Origin: Aurantimonas sp036549475 | Lineage (GTDB): Bacteria > Pseudomonadota > Alphaproteobacteria > Rhizobiales > Rhizobiaceae | NCBI RefSeq assembly: GCF_036549475.1 | Contig: NZ_JAZHLI010000003.1 | Coordinates: forward strand, 62,001-126,000 | DNA length: 64,000 nucleotides | Reading direction: 5' to 3' | Part shown: positions 54,212 to 62,489 of the stretch, in pieces | How the letters are laid out: each line of letters begins with the position of its first letter | Position numbering within the stretch: the stretch's first letter is position 1 | The notes under the pieces: generated by a model | Seen by the model: only the letters and a program-made list of their open reading frames with translations | The model's database searches: none | Told to the model about the DNA's origin: nothing | Program-made: the position numbers and the translations under genes

Positions 54212-55690
54212 GTGCGTAACCTGATCCCCCGCCTCACCTCCGCCGCCAGATCGCTGACGAAAGTCGCAGGTATCGCCGCCTTCGGCGCCGGAATGCTGCT
54301 GTCAGGCGCCGGCCATGCCGAAGCCAATTCGAAATATGCCGGCTTCGTCATCGACGCGAATAACGGTCAGGTCCTCTACAACGACCGGGCCGACGAGATG
54401 CGCTATCCCGCCTCGCTGACGAAGATGATGACGCTCTACATGGCCTTCGATGCGCTTGAGAGCGGTCGGATTTCCAAGCACGACAAGATGCCGGTGTCGT
54501 CCTATGCGGCCGGCCGCCCGCCGTCGAAGATCGGCCTCAAGACCGGCTCGACCATCACCGTCGAGGAAGCCATGTACTCGCTGGTGACGAAATCGGCCAA
54601 CGACGCTGCCGTGGTGCTGGGCGAATTCCTCGCCGGCTCCGAATCCGCCTTCGCGGCGCGGATGACCGCCAAGGCCCGCCAGATCGGCATGCCCAAGACC
54701 ACTTTCCGCAATGCCAACGGCCTGCCGGATTCGGGCCAGAAGACGACGGCCCGGGACATGGCGACGCTCGGCATCGCACTGCGCGAACATTTTCCGAGCC
54801 ATTACAAGATCTTCTCGACCCGCTCCTACAGCTTTCGGGGCCGTCGTCTGGGAAGCCACAACCGCGTCCTGGGGCGCGTGAAGGGTACAGACGGCATCAA
54901 GACGGGCTACATCAACGCTTCGGGCTTCAACCTCGTCACCTCGATCAAGCGTGACGGAAAGAGCCTCGTGGCAGTCGTGATGGGCGGGCGTTCGGGCCGC
55001 TCGCGCGACGACCACATGGTCGAGCTTCTGACGCGCTACCTCCCCAAGGCCAGCACCCGCGATTCCGGCATGCTGCTCGCGGCCCGTACGGCCGGCAACC
55101 CGGTCGTCGCTGCGCTGCCAAAGCAGGTTCCTGTGCCGGATTCGCGTCCGGCCATGACCGAAATCGATCAGCGCATCGCCATGGCATACGGTTCCGAGCC
55201 GGCCATGGCCGTCGCCCGCATGGTCGAGCCCCAGTCCGGTCCGATCGTCGGCCGCGATGCCCTGAAGGCCGCCCTGGTCGCCGAGCGTCCGTCGGTGCGC
55301 ATGCCGATCCCGGCCGCCAGCCGCGTGCCGGCCGCCGGCGTGCGCCTGCCGCCTGCAGCGGTTCCGGCCGGCCGCGACCTCGATCCGGCCACGACGGGTG
55401 CAATAAAGGTTGCCAGCGTTTCGCAGACCGTTCAGGTGCCCTCGTCCCCCTGGGTGGTCCAGATCGCCGCCACGCCGGAAGCCGAAGCCGCGATGCGGAT
55501 GCTGGCGGAAGCCAAGCGCAAGGTCGGCGGCCCGCTGTCCGGAGCCGAACCCTTCACCGAAACGGTCAAGAGCGGATCGCAGACCCTCTACCGCGCCCGT
55601 TTCGCAGGCTTTGCCAGCAAGGGCCAGGCCTGGTCGGCCTGCGCCGAGCTCAAGCGCAGCGCCTATAGCTGTTACGCCGTCGCCAATTGA
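54212..55690 (+). CDS. D-alanyl-D-alanine carboxypeptidase (DacF-like) with C-terminal SPOR domain
   Basis: 492 residues. A signal sequence (about 1-37, ending GAGHAEA) exports it. The peptidase S11 motifs are SLTK (Ser68, Lys71), SAN (128-130) and KTG (230-232). A Pro/Ala-rich linker leads to a SPOR domain (about 412-492, WVVQIAATPEAEAAM to CAELKRSAYSCYAV) that binds denuded peptidoglycan at the septum. It trims D-Ala from pentapeptides. I chose the GTG at 54212; an in-frame TTG eight codons upstream adds cysteine-rich residues unlike a signal peptide. No TM anchor at the C terminus is seen, unlike DacA. Confidence 0.92.
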   Translation: MRNLIPRLTSAARSLTKVAGIAAFGAGMLLSGAGHAEANSKYAGFVIDANNGQVLYNDRADEMRYPASLTKMMTLYMAFDALESGRISKHDKMPVSSYAAGRPPSKIGLKTGSTITVEEAMYSLVTKSANDAAVVLGEFLAGSESAFAARMTAKARQIGMPKTTFRNANGLPDSGQKTTARDMATLGIALREHFPSHYKIFSTRSYSFRGRRLGSHNRVLGRVKGTDGIKTGYINASGFNLVTSIKRDGKSLVAVVMGGRSGRSRDDHMVELLTRYLPKASTRDSGMLLAARTAGNPVVAALPKQVPVPDSRPAMTEIDQRIAMAYGSEPAMAVARMVEPQSGPIVGRDALKAALVAERPSVRMPIPAASRVPAAGVRLPPAAVPAGRDLDPATTGAIKVASVSQTVQVPSSPWVVQIAATPEAEAAMRMLAEAKRKVGGPLSGAEPFTETVKSGSQTLYRARFAGFASKGQAWSACAELKRSAYSCYAVAN

Positions 55691-55804
55691 GCCGGGCGCG
55701 GCGGCCGGTGTTCCGGCCGCCTGCCCCCCGTCACCGAAGGACAACGACCAGCCCGTCCGCTCAGACGGACCCCTAGATTTGTGTTGCGTAGGAAGGGTTC
55801 CAGC

Positions 55805-56074
55805 ATGACGACCGAGCATCGGACAGCCAGCATTGCCAACCAGCTGGACTTTCCCGGCCACGGACGGCAGGCCAGCCTCCACCCCCTGCAGCAGGCCGCC
55901 ATGCGCCTCGGCGAGGCCCGCGATGGCCGCTCGCGCCTGAAGGCGAAGGACCTCGTCGGACTCCTCCTGTCGCATGGCGCGCGGGCCTGGCGGGCGTCGC
56001 AGCCCGTCGCCCACACCCGCATCCGGACCATGGCACCCGAGGGGCGGCCGGCGATCCATCTGCGCTTCGGCTGA
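55805..56074 (+). CDS. Small protein of unknown function
   Basis: 89 residues from the ATG at 55805, which follows GGAAGGG. It is basic, with HGRQASLHPLQQAAMRLGEARDGRSRLKAKDLVGLLLSHG suggesting a helix-rich fold, and no Cys, membrane segment or signal peptide. I recognise no family. It lies 114 bases after the carboxypeptidase gene and converges with the DUF1489 gene 39 bases away. The frame also has an ATG 24 bases upstream. Codon use (G/C at most third positions) fits a real gene, so I list it with moderate confidence. Confidence 0.5.
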   Translation: MTTEHRTASIANQLDFPGHGRQASLHPLQQAAMRLGEARDGRSRLKAKDLVGLLLSHGARAWRASQPVAHTRIRTMAPEGRPAIHLRFG

Positions 56075-56113
56075 GGCCGCAGCCAGTCACCGGCCCCGAG
56101 GGCGTCGGTGGAA

Positions 56114-56551
56114 TCAGAACAGTCCGAGGTCGATGAGTTCCCGCTGCATGTCGACCGGCAGATCACCCTCGCCGGACTCGCCCGTCCCGATGTCACGCGG
56201 CGCGTCCTGGGGCTTCAGATAGCGCCAGCCCTGGAACGGGCGGCGCGGCTGCCAGGCGGTGCGCGCGAAGGTCGGCTCCAGCACCAGCCTGCAGCGTCCG
56301 ACGTCGTCGGCATCCTTGAAGGGCTGCACCGCAACCAGCCTCTGGCGGACCTGAACCTGGCCCTTGATGACCCAGTAGAGGGATCCGTCGTCGAGGAGTT
56401 CGTCGATCCGCTTCGGCACCATGCGCGTCACATGGGCCTGCTCGACGGCCCGTCCCTGCAGGCGCGCCGCAGCCAGACGGGCAGCGACGTGCTCTTCGAG
56501 CTCCTCGACGCTACCAATTCCGACACACAGCTTGATCAGATGCAAAGGCAT
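56114..56551 (-). CDS. DUF1489 family protein
   Basis: 145 residues. Conserved alphaproteobacterial family with no known function. Recognised by MPLHLIKLCVGIGSVEEL at the start, GSLYWVIKGQVQVRQRLVAV in the middle and the near-invariant GRCRLVLEP and WQPRRPFQGWRYLKP-type stretch. There is no signal peptide. It converges with the small ORF at 55805-56074. The 245 bases beyond its start to the next small ORF show no other gene. Confidence 0.9.
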   Translation of the reverse strand: MPLHLIKLCVGIGSVEELEEHVAARLAAARLQGRAVEQAHVTRMVPKRIDELLDDGSLYWVIKGQVQVRQRLVAVQPFKDADDVGRCRLVLEPTFARTAWQPRRPFQGWRYLKPQDAPRDIGTGESGEGDLPVDMQRELIDLGLF

Positions 56552-56796
56552 AGGCGTGTCTCAGATCAAACCGGCCGGCACGTCAAGCCGGTTCGCTCTG
56601 ACGCACACATCCTTCGCGCCCGCATCGCAGACTGAGAAACCGCCGCGACAGGAGTGCCTTATCGCACGCCGCCATGCCGAGGTCTCAGCCAGCGAACCGC
56701 ACGAAAACGCGACGGCCGGAGCAAACGCACCAGTCCGTCTCGCAACGGCTGTGTCGGGAAAGAGAGGATCGGCTGGCGACGCGCCGGCCTGTTCGG
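56552..56796. other. Intergenic stretch between DUF1489 and the small membrane ORF
   Basis: 245 bases. It contains Arg-rich open frames on both strands with no ribosome site or family support, which look like chance frames in GC-rich DNA. I see no hairpin, promoter pair or RNA gene in it. Confidence 0.5.
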
Positions 56797-56922
56797 TCAG
56801 CTGGCGGCGATGGCCACGGTCTCGGGAACCGTGAAAAGGAAACCGAGAACGAGAAGCGTAGAGAAGATCGCGACCGTCCATACGGTCACGCCCCAGCACG
56901 ACTTGCGCACGCTGTCATCCAT
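56797..56922 (-). CDS. Putative 41-residue single-pass membrane protein
   Basis: A short frame from ATG 56922 encoding MDDSVRKSCWGVTVWTVAIF, then a hydrophobic run STLLVLGFLFTV and a PETVAIAAS end. One membrane segment of about 21 residues (about 13-33) follows a short positively charged, cytoplasmic-looking N terminus. Third positions are mostly G or C, as in real genes here. The ribosome site (GGAT, 10 bases away) is weak. It resembles other small single-pass proteins in general layout but I recognise no family. It is the only supported gene between DUF1489 and the DUF599 gene. Confidence 0.4.
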   Translation of the reverse strand: MDDSVRKSCWGVTVWTVAIFSTLLVLGFLFTVPETVAIAAS

Positions 56923-57185
56923 GAAACTGAATATCCTGAATCGAGATTTCCTGCGAACCGGTCACGACCCCCGTCCAGCGGTTTGCAGCCCTTAATTATC
57001 GGTTAAGGCGCACAGCTACAAGGCGCCAGCGATGCATAATTCATCATCGCAGCTATGTTTCACATCAACCTTGTCCCGGACTGGTAGCCGGGCCGGAGAA
57101 CCAGGCTATCCCGTCCCGGTCCGGCGGGTTAAGAAATCCCCATAGAATCCGGCCCTTCGCTGCGAGGGGCAAACCGGGGCGTTAC

Positions 57186-57872
57186 ATGGTGTCTATCGAT
57201 ACGGCCGATGGCGCCGCACTCGCGATTTTTCTCGGGGTGTGGCTCGGCTACAATATCGTGACGGAGCGCGGGCCACTGGCGGCACGCGGACTGTCCCAGG
57301 CCATGAACCGGCAGCGCGAATGCTGGATGCGGGTCATGCTGCTGCGTGACCTGCGGATGATCGACACGGCAATCATGGCGGGGCTGCAACAGGGCACGGC
57401 CTTCTTCGCCTCGGCCTGCATCTTCGCCATCGGCGGCTGCTTCGCCCTGTTCAGTTCGGCCGACCGGATCGCCGAGATCGCGGCGGAGCTGCCGTTCCAT
57501 GGCCGCCTCGACCTGCCGCTGGTGGAAATCAAGCTGCTCGGCCTGGTGACGATCTTCGCCTATGCCTTCTTCAAGTTCGGCTGGGCGTACCGGCTGTTCA
57601 ATTACTGCTCGATCCTCGTCGGCGCGATCCCGATGCGGGCGGAGGCAGAGCTCGAACCGGAGCGGGCCGACCGCGCCCTGAACCGCGCCATTCGGTTGAA
57701 CCAGCTGGCAGGAAAGCACTTCAATTCCGGGCTCCGGGCGATCTTCTTCGCCATCGCCTATCTCGGCTGGTTCCTCGGCCCGACGGCCCTGGTCGGAGCG
57801 ACCATCCTGGTGGTCGTGATTCTCGCCCACCGGCAATTCCTGTCGAATGCCCGCCGCGCGCTTCTCGACTGA
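57186..57872 (+). CDS. DUF599 family membrane protein
   Basis: 228 residues with four hydrophobic segments (about 10-25, 68-85, 115-145 and 190-220). DUF599 is a bacterial membrane family of unknown function. The N-terminal GVWLGYNIVTERGPL and the second-half AYAFFKFGWAYRLFNYCSIL and GKHFNSGLRAIFFAIAYLGWF are characteristic. It stands alone, with the YdcF-type gene convergent 43 bases away. The start follows GGGCGTTAC with no strong ribosome site. Confidence 0.87.
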   Translation: MVSIDTADGAALAIFLGVWLGYNIVTERGPLAARGLSQAMNRQRECWMRVMLLRDLRMIDTAIMAGLQQGTAFFASACIFAIGGCFALFSSADRIAEIAAELPFHGRLDLPLVEIKLLGLVTIFAYAFFKFGWAYRLFNYCSILVGAIPMRAEAELEPERADRALNRAIRLNQLAGKHFNSGLRAIFFAIAYLGWFLGPTALVGATILVVVILAHRQFLSNARRALLD

Positions 57873-57915
57873 TCGCCGGACACCGGCTCGCGGGTCTGAA
57901 GGCAATGCAGCTCGC

Positions 57916-58707
57916 CTACGGCGACGGAAACAGCGCGTCCGTTCGCCCCGACAGGCGGTAGGCGACAAGCCCGAGATATTCGCGAATCGCGAAATGCACC
58001 TTTTCGAGATTGCGGATCGTGGTGCTCGACGGGCGATACAGCGCCGGCCCGGATGGTGTGCGGTAATCCACCGGATAGGGCAGCACCGGGAAATCTGCGA
58101 CCCGGAAGCACCCAACGGCGCGCGGCATGTGTGAGGCCGAGGTGACCAGAAGCCAGACCTCGCCAGCCACCGGCTCCGCCAGTTCCTTGGCGAAGACGGC
58201 GTTCTCGAAGGTGTCGCGAGCCCGCCCGTCGAGGAGAAGCCGGTCTTGCTCGAGACCGAGGCCGATATAAAGCACCTCGGCAGCTTCGGTCTCCGGGATA
58301 TCCTCTTCCAGGAGGGCGGCCACGCCGCCGCTGAACAGCAGCTTCGCTTGCGGATAACGGCGCGCGAGCTCCATCCCCGCGGTCACCCGGTCGGCTGCGT
58401 CGTTCAGCTCCGTCAGACCGCGCGTGCGCGCCACCCGCGTGTCGAAGGCCCCGCCGAGCACGATGATCCCATCCACCCTGTCCGGCAGCTCCGGGCGTGG
58501 GAACCGGTCTTCCAGCACCGCCATCATCATGAGCCCCGCCGGCGTCAGGCTGCACACGGCAAGGGCCGCGACGGACAGCGCAATCAGGCCCGCGGCAAGG
58601 CGTGCCCGGCCCAGCGCCAGGGCCAGAAGGCCGAGGATGACGACAAGCAGGATCGCGGCCAGCGGTTGCAGGACGAACCAGCCGATCTTGGCGGCATAGA
58701 AGAACAA
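57916..58707 (-). CDS. YdcF/ElyC family protein (DUF218)
   Basis: 263 residues. Two N-terminal membrane segments (about 6-30 and 35-60) precede the DUF218 domain: GIIVLGGAFDTRVAR, KLLFSGGVAALLEED and SHMPRAVGCFRVADFPVLPYP-type sequence. ElyC in E. coli affects use of the undecaprenyl carrier and envelope stability. The protein is probably anchored with its domain in the periplasm. It lies 17 bases after the MscS gene on the same strand, so they may form an AKR-mscS-ydcF unit. Confidence 0.88.
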   Translation of the reverse strand: MFFYAAKIGWFVLQPLAAILLVVILGLLALALGRARLAAGLIALSVAALAVCSLTPAGLMMMAVLEDRFPRPELPDRVDGIIVLGGAFDTRVARTRGLTELNDAADRVTAGMELARRYPQAKLLFSGGVAALLEEDIPETEAAEVLYIGLGLEQDRLLLDGRARDTFENAVFAKELAEPVAGEVWLLVTSASHMPRAVGCFRVADFPVLPYPVDYRTPSGPALYRPSSTTIRNLEKVHFAIREYLGLVAYRLSGRTDALFPSP

Positions 58708-58724
58708 TGGCGGGCCCTCTCCGG

Positions 58725-60074
58725 TCAGCTCTCGTCGGCGGACGGCCCTGCGGGAGCGGGCGCCGCTTCGCGTCTGTCCGTTTGTACCACGACCGGCGTG
58801 CGCATGAGGATCTCGCGATGCGGGAACGGGATGGCGATGTTGTTCGCCTTGAACGCATCCCAGAGGGCGAGGAGCACGTCGCCCTTGACGTTGGTCAGGC
58901 CCGCCTGGGGATCGCGGATCCAGAAGCGCACGACGAAATCGATCGAGGAGGCGCCGAAACCGGTCATCCAGCAGACCGCCGCCTTGTGCGAAACGACCCG
59001 CTCGCAGCTCTCCGCCGCCGCCTTGGCGATCCGGATCACCTCGTGCGGATCGCTGTCATAGGCGACGCCGAACTCCACATCGATCCGCACCAGGTCGTTG
59101 GAGAACGACCAGTTGATCACCTGGTTGGTGATGAAATCCTCGTTGGGGATCAGGTATTCGCGTCCGTCGCGGGTCACCACCGAGACGAAGCGCGCCCGCA
59201 ATTCGCGAATCCAGCCGAAGGTGTCATCCAGCGAGATCGTGTCACCGGGTTTGATCGACCGGTCGAGGAGGATGATGATTCCCGAGATGAAATTCGACAC
59301 GACCTTTTGGAGGCCGAAACCGAGACCGACGCCGATTGCGCCGGACAGGACGGTGAGCGCGGTCAGGTCGACCCCGATGGAAGCCAGCGCGATGGTCAGC
59401 GCGACGATGATCAGGCCGATCTTCAGGAACTTGCCGATCAGCACCCTCAGGGTCGGGGTCAGTTCCTGGTTGCGCTGGACGCGCGTGTCGAGAAAATTGC
59501 CGGCGACCGAGGCCAGCCAGAGGGTGACCCCGATGACGGCGATCGCCTTGATCACCAGCAGCGCCGAAATTCGGCTCTGCCCCACCGTGATCGCCGATTC
59601 GTCCAGCACCGTCGCGACCGGCCCCAGGAGGTCGAGGATCGACAGGCCGGCAAGAAGCGACGCGACGATGGTGATCAGGCGGGCGAGGAGCCGGTTGCGG
59701 ACGATCCGCGATCCGACGGCGATCACCAGATAGGCGAAGGCCAGATTAAAGACCACGTCGACGATCTGGGACCGCGGCCCGCCGGCCGCCCGGTCGATCT
59801 GCGTCGCCAGCCACAGCAGCAGGACGAAATAGACCAGCCCCATGCGCCGGCGGATCGCGGCGACCAGCCGGAGAATGCGCGGCGCGCCCTTGATCCTGCG
59901 GGCCTGCGCCTCGATCAGATCGCGCGTCAGGCGGTCGAGCAGCCACGCGAGGCCGAGACAGGCGACGACGACGGCGATCTGGAACAGCGACGATGGCTCG
60001 TAGAAGAAGCCGAGAACGTCACCGGCCCCTTCCACGAGCGAACCGCCGATCCGCCGAAACGTCGCCTCGTCCAT
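58725..60074 (-). CDS. MscS-family mechanosensitive ion channel protein
   Basis: 449 residues. Several N-terminal hydrophobic segments precede the MscS core: the pore-lining helix with VGLGFGLQKVVSNFISG at about residue 260, then the beta domain with IKPGDTISLDDTFGWI, LIPNEDFITNQVINWS and the C-terminal alpha/beta domain. It should open under membrane tension and release ions or osmolytes in hypo-osmotic shock. The ATG at 60074 overlaps the aldo/keto reductase stop by one base (TGATG), so they are coupled. Confidence 0.92.
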   Translation of the reverse strand: MDEATFRRIGGSLVEGAGDVLGFFYEPSSLFQIAVVVACLGLAWLLDRLTRDLIEAQARRIKGAPRILRLVAAIRRRMGLVYFVLLLWLATQIDRAAGGPRSQIVDVVFNLAFAYLVIAVGSRIVRNRLLARLITIVASLLAGLSILDLLGPVATVLDESAITVGQSRISALLVIKAIAVIGVTLWLASVAGNFLDTRVQRNQELTPTLRVLIGKFLKIGLIIVALTIALASIGVDLTALTVLSGAIGVGLGFGLQKVVSNFISGIIILLDRSIKPGDTISLDDTFGWIRELRARFVSVVTRDGREYLIPNEDFITNQVINWSFSNDLVRIDVEFGVAYDSDPHEVIRIAKAAAESCERVVSHKAAVCWMTGFGASSIDFVVRFWIRDPQAGLTNVKGDVLLALWDAFKANNIAIPFPHREILMRTPVVVQTDRREAAPAPAGPSADES

Positions 60075-60904
60075 CAGGCGCGGTCCCAGGTGGGTGCGAA
60101 GGAGGGATCGATCAGCCGCTGGCGCCGCAGGCTCAGTTCGGTGATCGCCGCCCGCTCCGTCTCGGTCAGCTCGAAATCGAAGACGTCGAGATTCTCCTGC
60201 AGGCGTTCCGGCGTCTTGGTCCGCGGGATGGCGCCGACGATGTCCTGCTCGATCTCCCAGCGCAGGACGATCTGGGCCGGGCTCTTGCCGTGCCGCTCGG
60301 CCGCCTCCCGGATGACCGGGTCGGCCAGCATCTCGCCGCCCTTCCCGATCGGCGAATAGGCGATCATCGCCATGTCGTGGCGGCGGCAGGCGGCCAGAAC
60401 GTTCTCCTGGCTGAGATACGGATGATACTCGACCTGGTTGCAGACCAGCGGCGCCGAGGACATGGCGGCAGCCTCGTCGACCATCGCGCTGGTGAAGTTG
60501 GCGACGCCGATATGCCGGGTCAGGTTCTCCCCGATCGTCGCGTTCAGGGCATCGATCGTTTCCTCCAGCGGCACGTCTGCGTTCGGCCAGTGGATCAGCA
60601 GGAGGTCGACCGGTCCCTGCCCGATCGCCTCCACCGCCGCGCGGGTGCTGGCCATCAGCTTGTCTTCGGACAGGTCGGTCCACCAGATCTTGGTGGTGAC
60701 GAACAGTTCGTCCCTTGCGATGCCGCTGGCGGCAATCCCTGCGCCGACTTCCTTCTCGTTGCCATACATGCGCGCGGTGTCGATATGGCGATAGCCGGCG
60801 TCGATGGCCTTTGCCACCATATCGACGCAAGTCTGGCCTTCGAGTGTGAACGTGCCGAATCCGATTGCGGGGATGCGGGCTCCGCCTGCCTCGATGATCT
60901 TCAT
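60074..60904 (-). CDS. Aldo/keto reductase
   Basis: 276 residues; NADPH-dependent oxidoreductase of the AKR superfamily, TIM-barrel fold. The tetrad is Asp42 (YRHIDTARMYGN), Tyr47, Lys72 (FVTTKIWW) and His105 (LLLIHWP). NADP-binding sequence IPRTKTPERLQENL lies near the C terminus. It is close to the 2,5-diketo-gluconic acid reductase-like group, but the substrate cannot be told. Overlaps mscS by one base at the stop. Confidence 0.93.
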   Translation of the reverse strand: MKIIEAGGARIPAIGFGTFTLEGQTCVDMVAKAIDAGYRHIDTARMYGNEKEVGAGIAASGIARDELFVTTKIWWTDLSEDKLMASTRAAVEAIGQGPVDLLLIHWPNADVPLEETIDALNATIGENLTRHIGVANFTSAMVDEAAAMSSAPLVCNQVEYHPYLSQENVLAACRRHDMAMIAYSPIGKGGEMLADPVIREAAERHGKSPAQIVLRWEIEQDIVGAIPRTKTPERLQENLDVFDFELTETERAAITELSLRRQRLIDPSFAPTWDRA

Positions 60905-61003
60905 GTATTACCTCTCCGGATTGCAGCGAGCCGGGTCGCTCCGGCAGCTGTCCGTCCTGAAGATAGGCGGACGGCAAGTGTTTCCAGCCGTCGAGGAGTG
61001 CGC

Positions 61004-61960
61004 GTGAGTCAGGCAGACAACCCGCCGGTGAGCCGCGGGCGGATCGAGATCATCGACATCGCGCGCACCGTCGCGCTCTTCGCCATGGTGGTCTATCACT
61101 TCACCTGGGACCTGGAGTTCTTCAGCTATGTCGAACGGGGACTGACCGGCCAGGGCGGCTGGCGCATCTTCGCGCGGTGCATCGCCTCGTCCTTCCTGTT
61201 CCTGGTCGGGGTCAGCCTCGTCCTCGCCAATGATCGCGGAATCCGCTGGCAGCCCTTCCTGAAGCGCCTGGCCCAGGTAATGGCGGGCGCCCTGGCGATC
61301 ACGGCGGCCACCCTGTTCACGACCCCGAACAGCTACGTCTATTTCGGCATCCTGCATCACATCGCGGTGGCCAGCCTGCTCGGGCTCCTCTTTCTCCGGC
61401 TGCCCTGGCCTGCGGCGGCCGCCGCAGCCATTGCCGTGGTGGCCCTGCCCTTCTTCGTCGCGACGCCGTTGCTCGACCCGAAATGGCTCAACTGGATCGG
61501 CATGTACCAGAGCCCGCCGCTGTCGAACGATTTCGTGCCGCTGTTTCCCTTCTTCGGCGCCGTGCTCGCGGGCATCGCGGCGGCACGGCTGGCCGTCGAC
61601 CGGGGCCTGCTCGCGCGGATGCGCGGCTGGAACGACCGCTTGAAGCCACTCGCACCGTTGGGCGTCGTCGGCCGCCATTCGCTGATGTTCTATCTTCTGC
61701 ACCAGCCCATCCTGTTCGGACTGGTCTTTGCCTTCGCGCAGGTCGCCCCTGCCGACCGGACGGCGGTGTTCCGGTCCGACTGCCAGCGTTCGTGCGTGGC
61801 CGAGCGCGACCAGGCCTTTTGCGAGCGCTATTGCGCCTGCGCGGAGGATGAGCTGCAGCAACGGGAACTGTTCGACGTCCTGATGGGCGGGGATCCGAGC
61901 GAACAGCAGATGTCGCTCATTCGCGACGTGACGCGGGAATGCGCATACCGGACCGAGTGA
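61004..61960 (+). CDS. DUF1624 family membrane protein (heparan-alpha-glucosaminide acetyltransferase-like)
   Basis: 318 residues. About seven membrane segments of the DUF1624 acyltransferase-type family, starting GRIEIIDIARTVALFAMVVYHFTWD, with the buried HFTWD. The conserved HSLMFYLLHQP near the end is typical. The last ~60 residues form a Cys-rich tail after the final membrane segment, with Cys260, 264, 273, 277, 279 and 313 (CX3C-X8-CX3C-X-C). The GTG at 61004 follows GAGGAG by 5 bases. The transferase activity and acyl target are unknown. It is divergent from the reductase gene, 99 bases between the starts. Confidence 0.88.
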   Translation: MSQADNPPVSRGRIEIIDIARTVALFAMVVYHFTWDLEFFSYVERGLTGQGGWRIFARCIASSFLFLVGVSLVLANDRGIRWQPFLKRLAQVMAGALAITAATLFTTPNSYVYFGILHHIAVASLLGLLFLRLPWPAAAAAAIAVVALPFFVATPLLDPKWLNWIGMYQSPPLSNDFVPLFPFFGAVLAGIAAARLAVDRGLLARMRGWNDRLKPLAPLGVVGRHSLMFYLLHQPILFGLVFAFAQVAPADRTAVFRSDCQRSCVAERDQAFCERYCACAEDELQQRELFDVLMGGDPSEQQMSLIRDVTRECAYRTE

Positions 61961-61979
61961 GGATCGAGAGACGCCGGCG

Positions 61980-62381
61980 TCAGCCGGTGCGCACGCTCTG
62001 GCCGACGCCCAGCTCGGCCATGCGGGTCAGGCAGGCCTCCTCGGCGGCGTCGAGCTCGCGCAGGAGATCCTCGATGTCGCGGCGCTTCTGCTCGAGTTCA
62101 TGGCGCTTGTCGCTGACCCGCCCGATGATCGCCTTGAGCTGGCCGGCCTCGCCGGGCGGACTCTTGTACATGCTCATGATCTCGCGGATCTCCGCGATGG
62201 AGAAGCCGAGCCGCTTGCCGCGCAGGATGTTCTTCAGGAGCTGGCGGTCGGAATGCCGGAACAGCCGCGTGCGGCCCCGGCGGATCGGCGCGAGCAGGCC
62301 TTCGTCCTCGTAGAAGCGAATGGTCCGCGTCGAGATGCCGAACTCCCGCGTGAGCTCGGTGATCGTGTAGTAGTCTCGCAT
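61980..62381 (-). CDS. MerR family transcriptional regulator, LiuR-like
   Basis: 133 residues. N-terminal winged-helix HTH (YTITELTREFGISTRTIRFYEDEGLL, about 5-30), then a second wing ILRGKRLGFSIAEIREIMSMY and a C-terminal coiled coil (about 85-120). The ILRGKRLGFSIAEI stretch is close to LiuR, which controls branched-chain amino acid catabolism in proteobacteria. It lacks the cysteine pairs of metal-sensing MerR proteins. No leucine-catabolism gene lies nearby, so its targets are probably elsewhere. A candidate operator lies 50 bases upstream. Confidence 0.85.
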   Translation of the reverse strand: MRDYYTITELTREFGISTRTIRFYEDEGLLAPIRRGRTRLFRHSDRQLLKNILRGKRLGFSIAEIREIMSMYKSPPGEAGQLKAIIGRVSDKRHELEQKRRDIEDLLRELDAAEEACLTRMAELGVGQSVRTG

Positions 62382-62430
62382 GCGAGATCCGTGTCCCCTC
62401 GATCGGCGCCCCCACCTGCATGATGCCAGA

Positions 62431-62446
62431 TTTACGTAAAAGTCAA
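62431..62446. promoter_or_regulatory. Candidate operator and -35 site of the MerR gene
   Basis: TTTACGTAAAAGTCAA is an imperfect inverted repeat (two 7-base arms with 2-base centre, 5 of 7 pairing) resembling the LiuR-type motif. On the minus strand its end reads TTGACT, a possible -35. It fits autoregulation by a MerR protein that binds between promoter elements; the -10 is unclear. Confidence 0.4.
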
Positions 62447-62489
62447 TTCGTCATCTGCCCTATGGTGAACTGCAACACCTCGAGCGGGG

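Noticed and set aside
56654..56995. Two overlapping plus-strand frames of 110-113 codons
   Set aside because: Arg/Ser-rich products without ribosome sites; one overlaps the better small membrane ORF on the minus strand.
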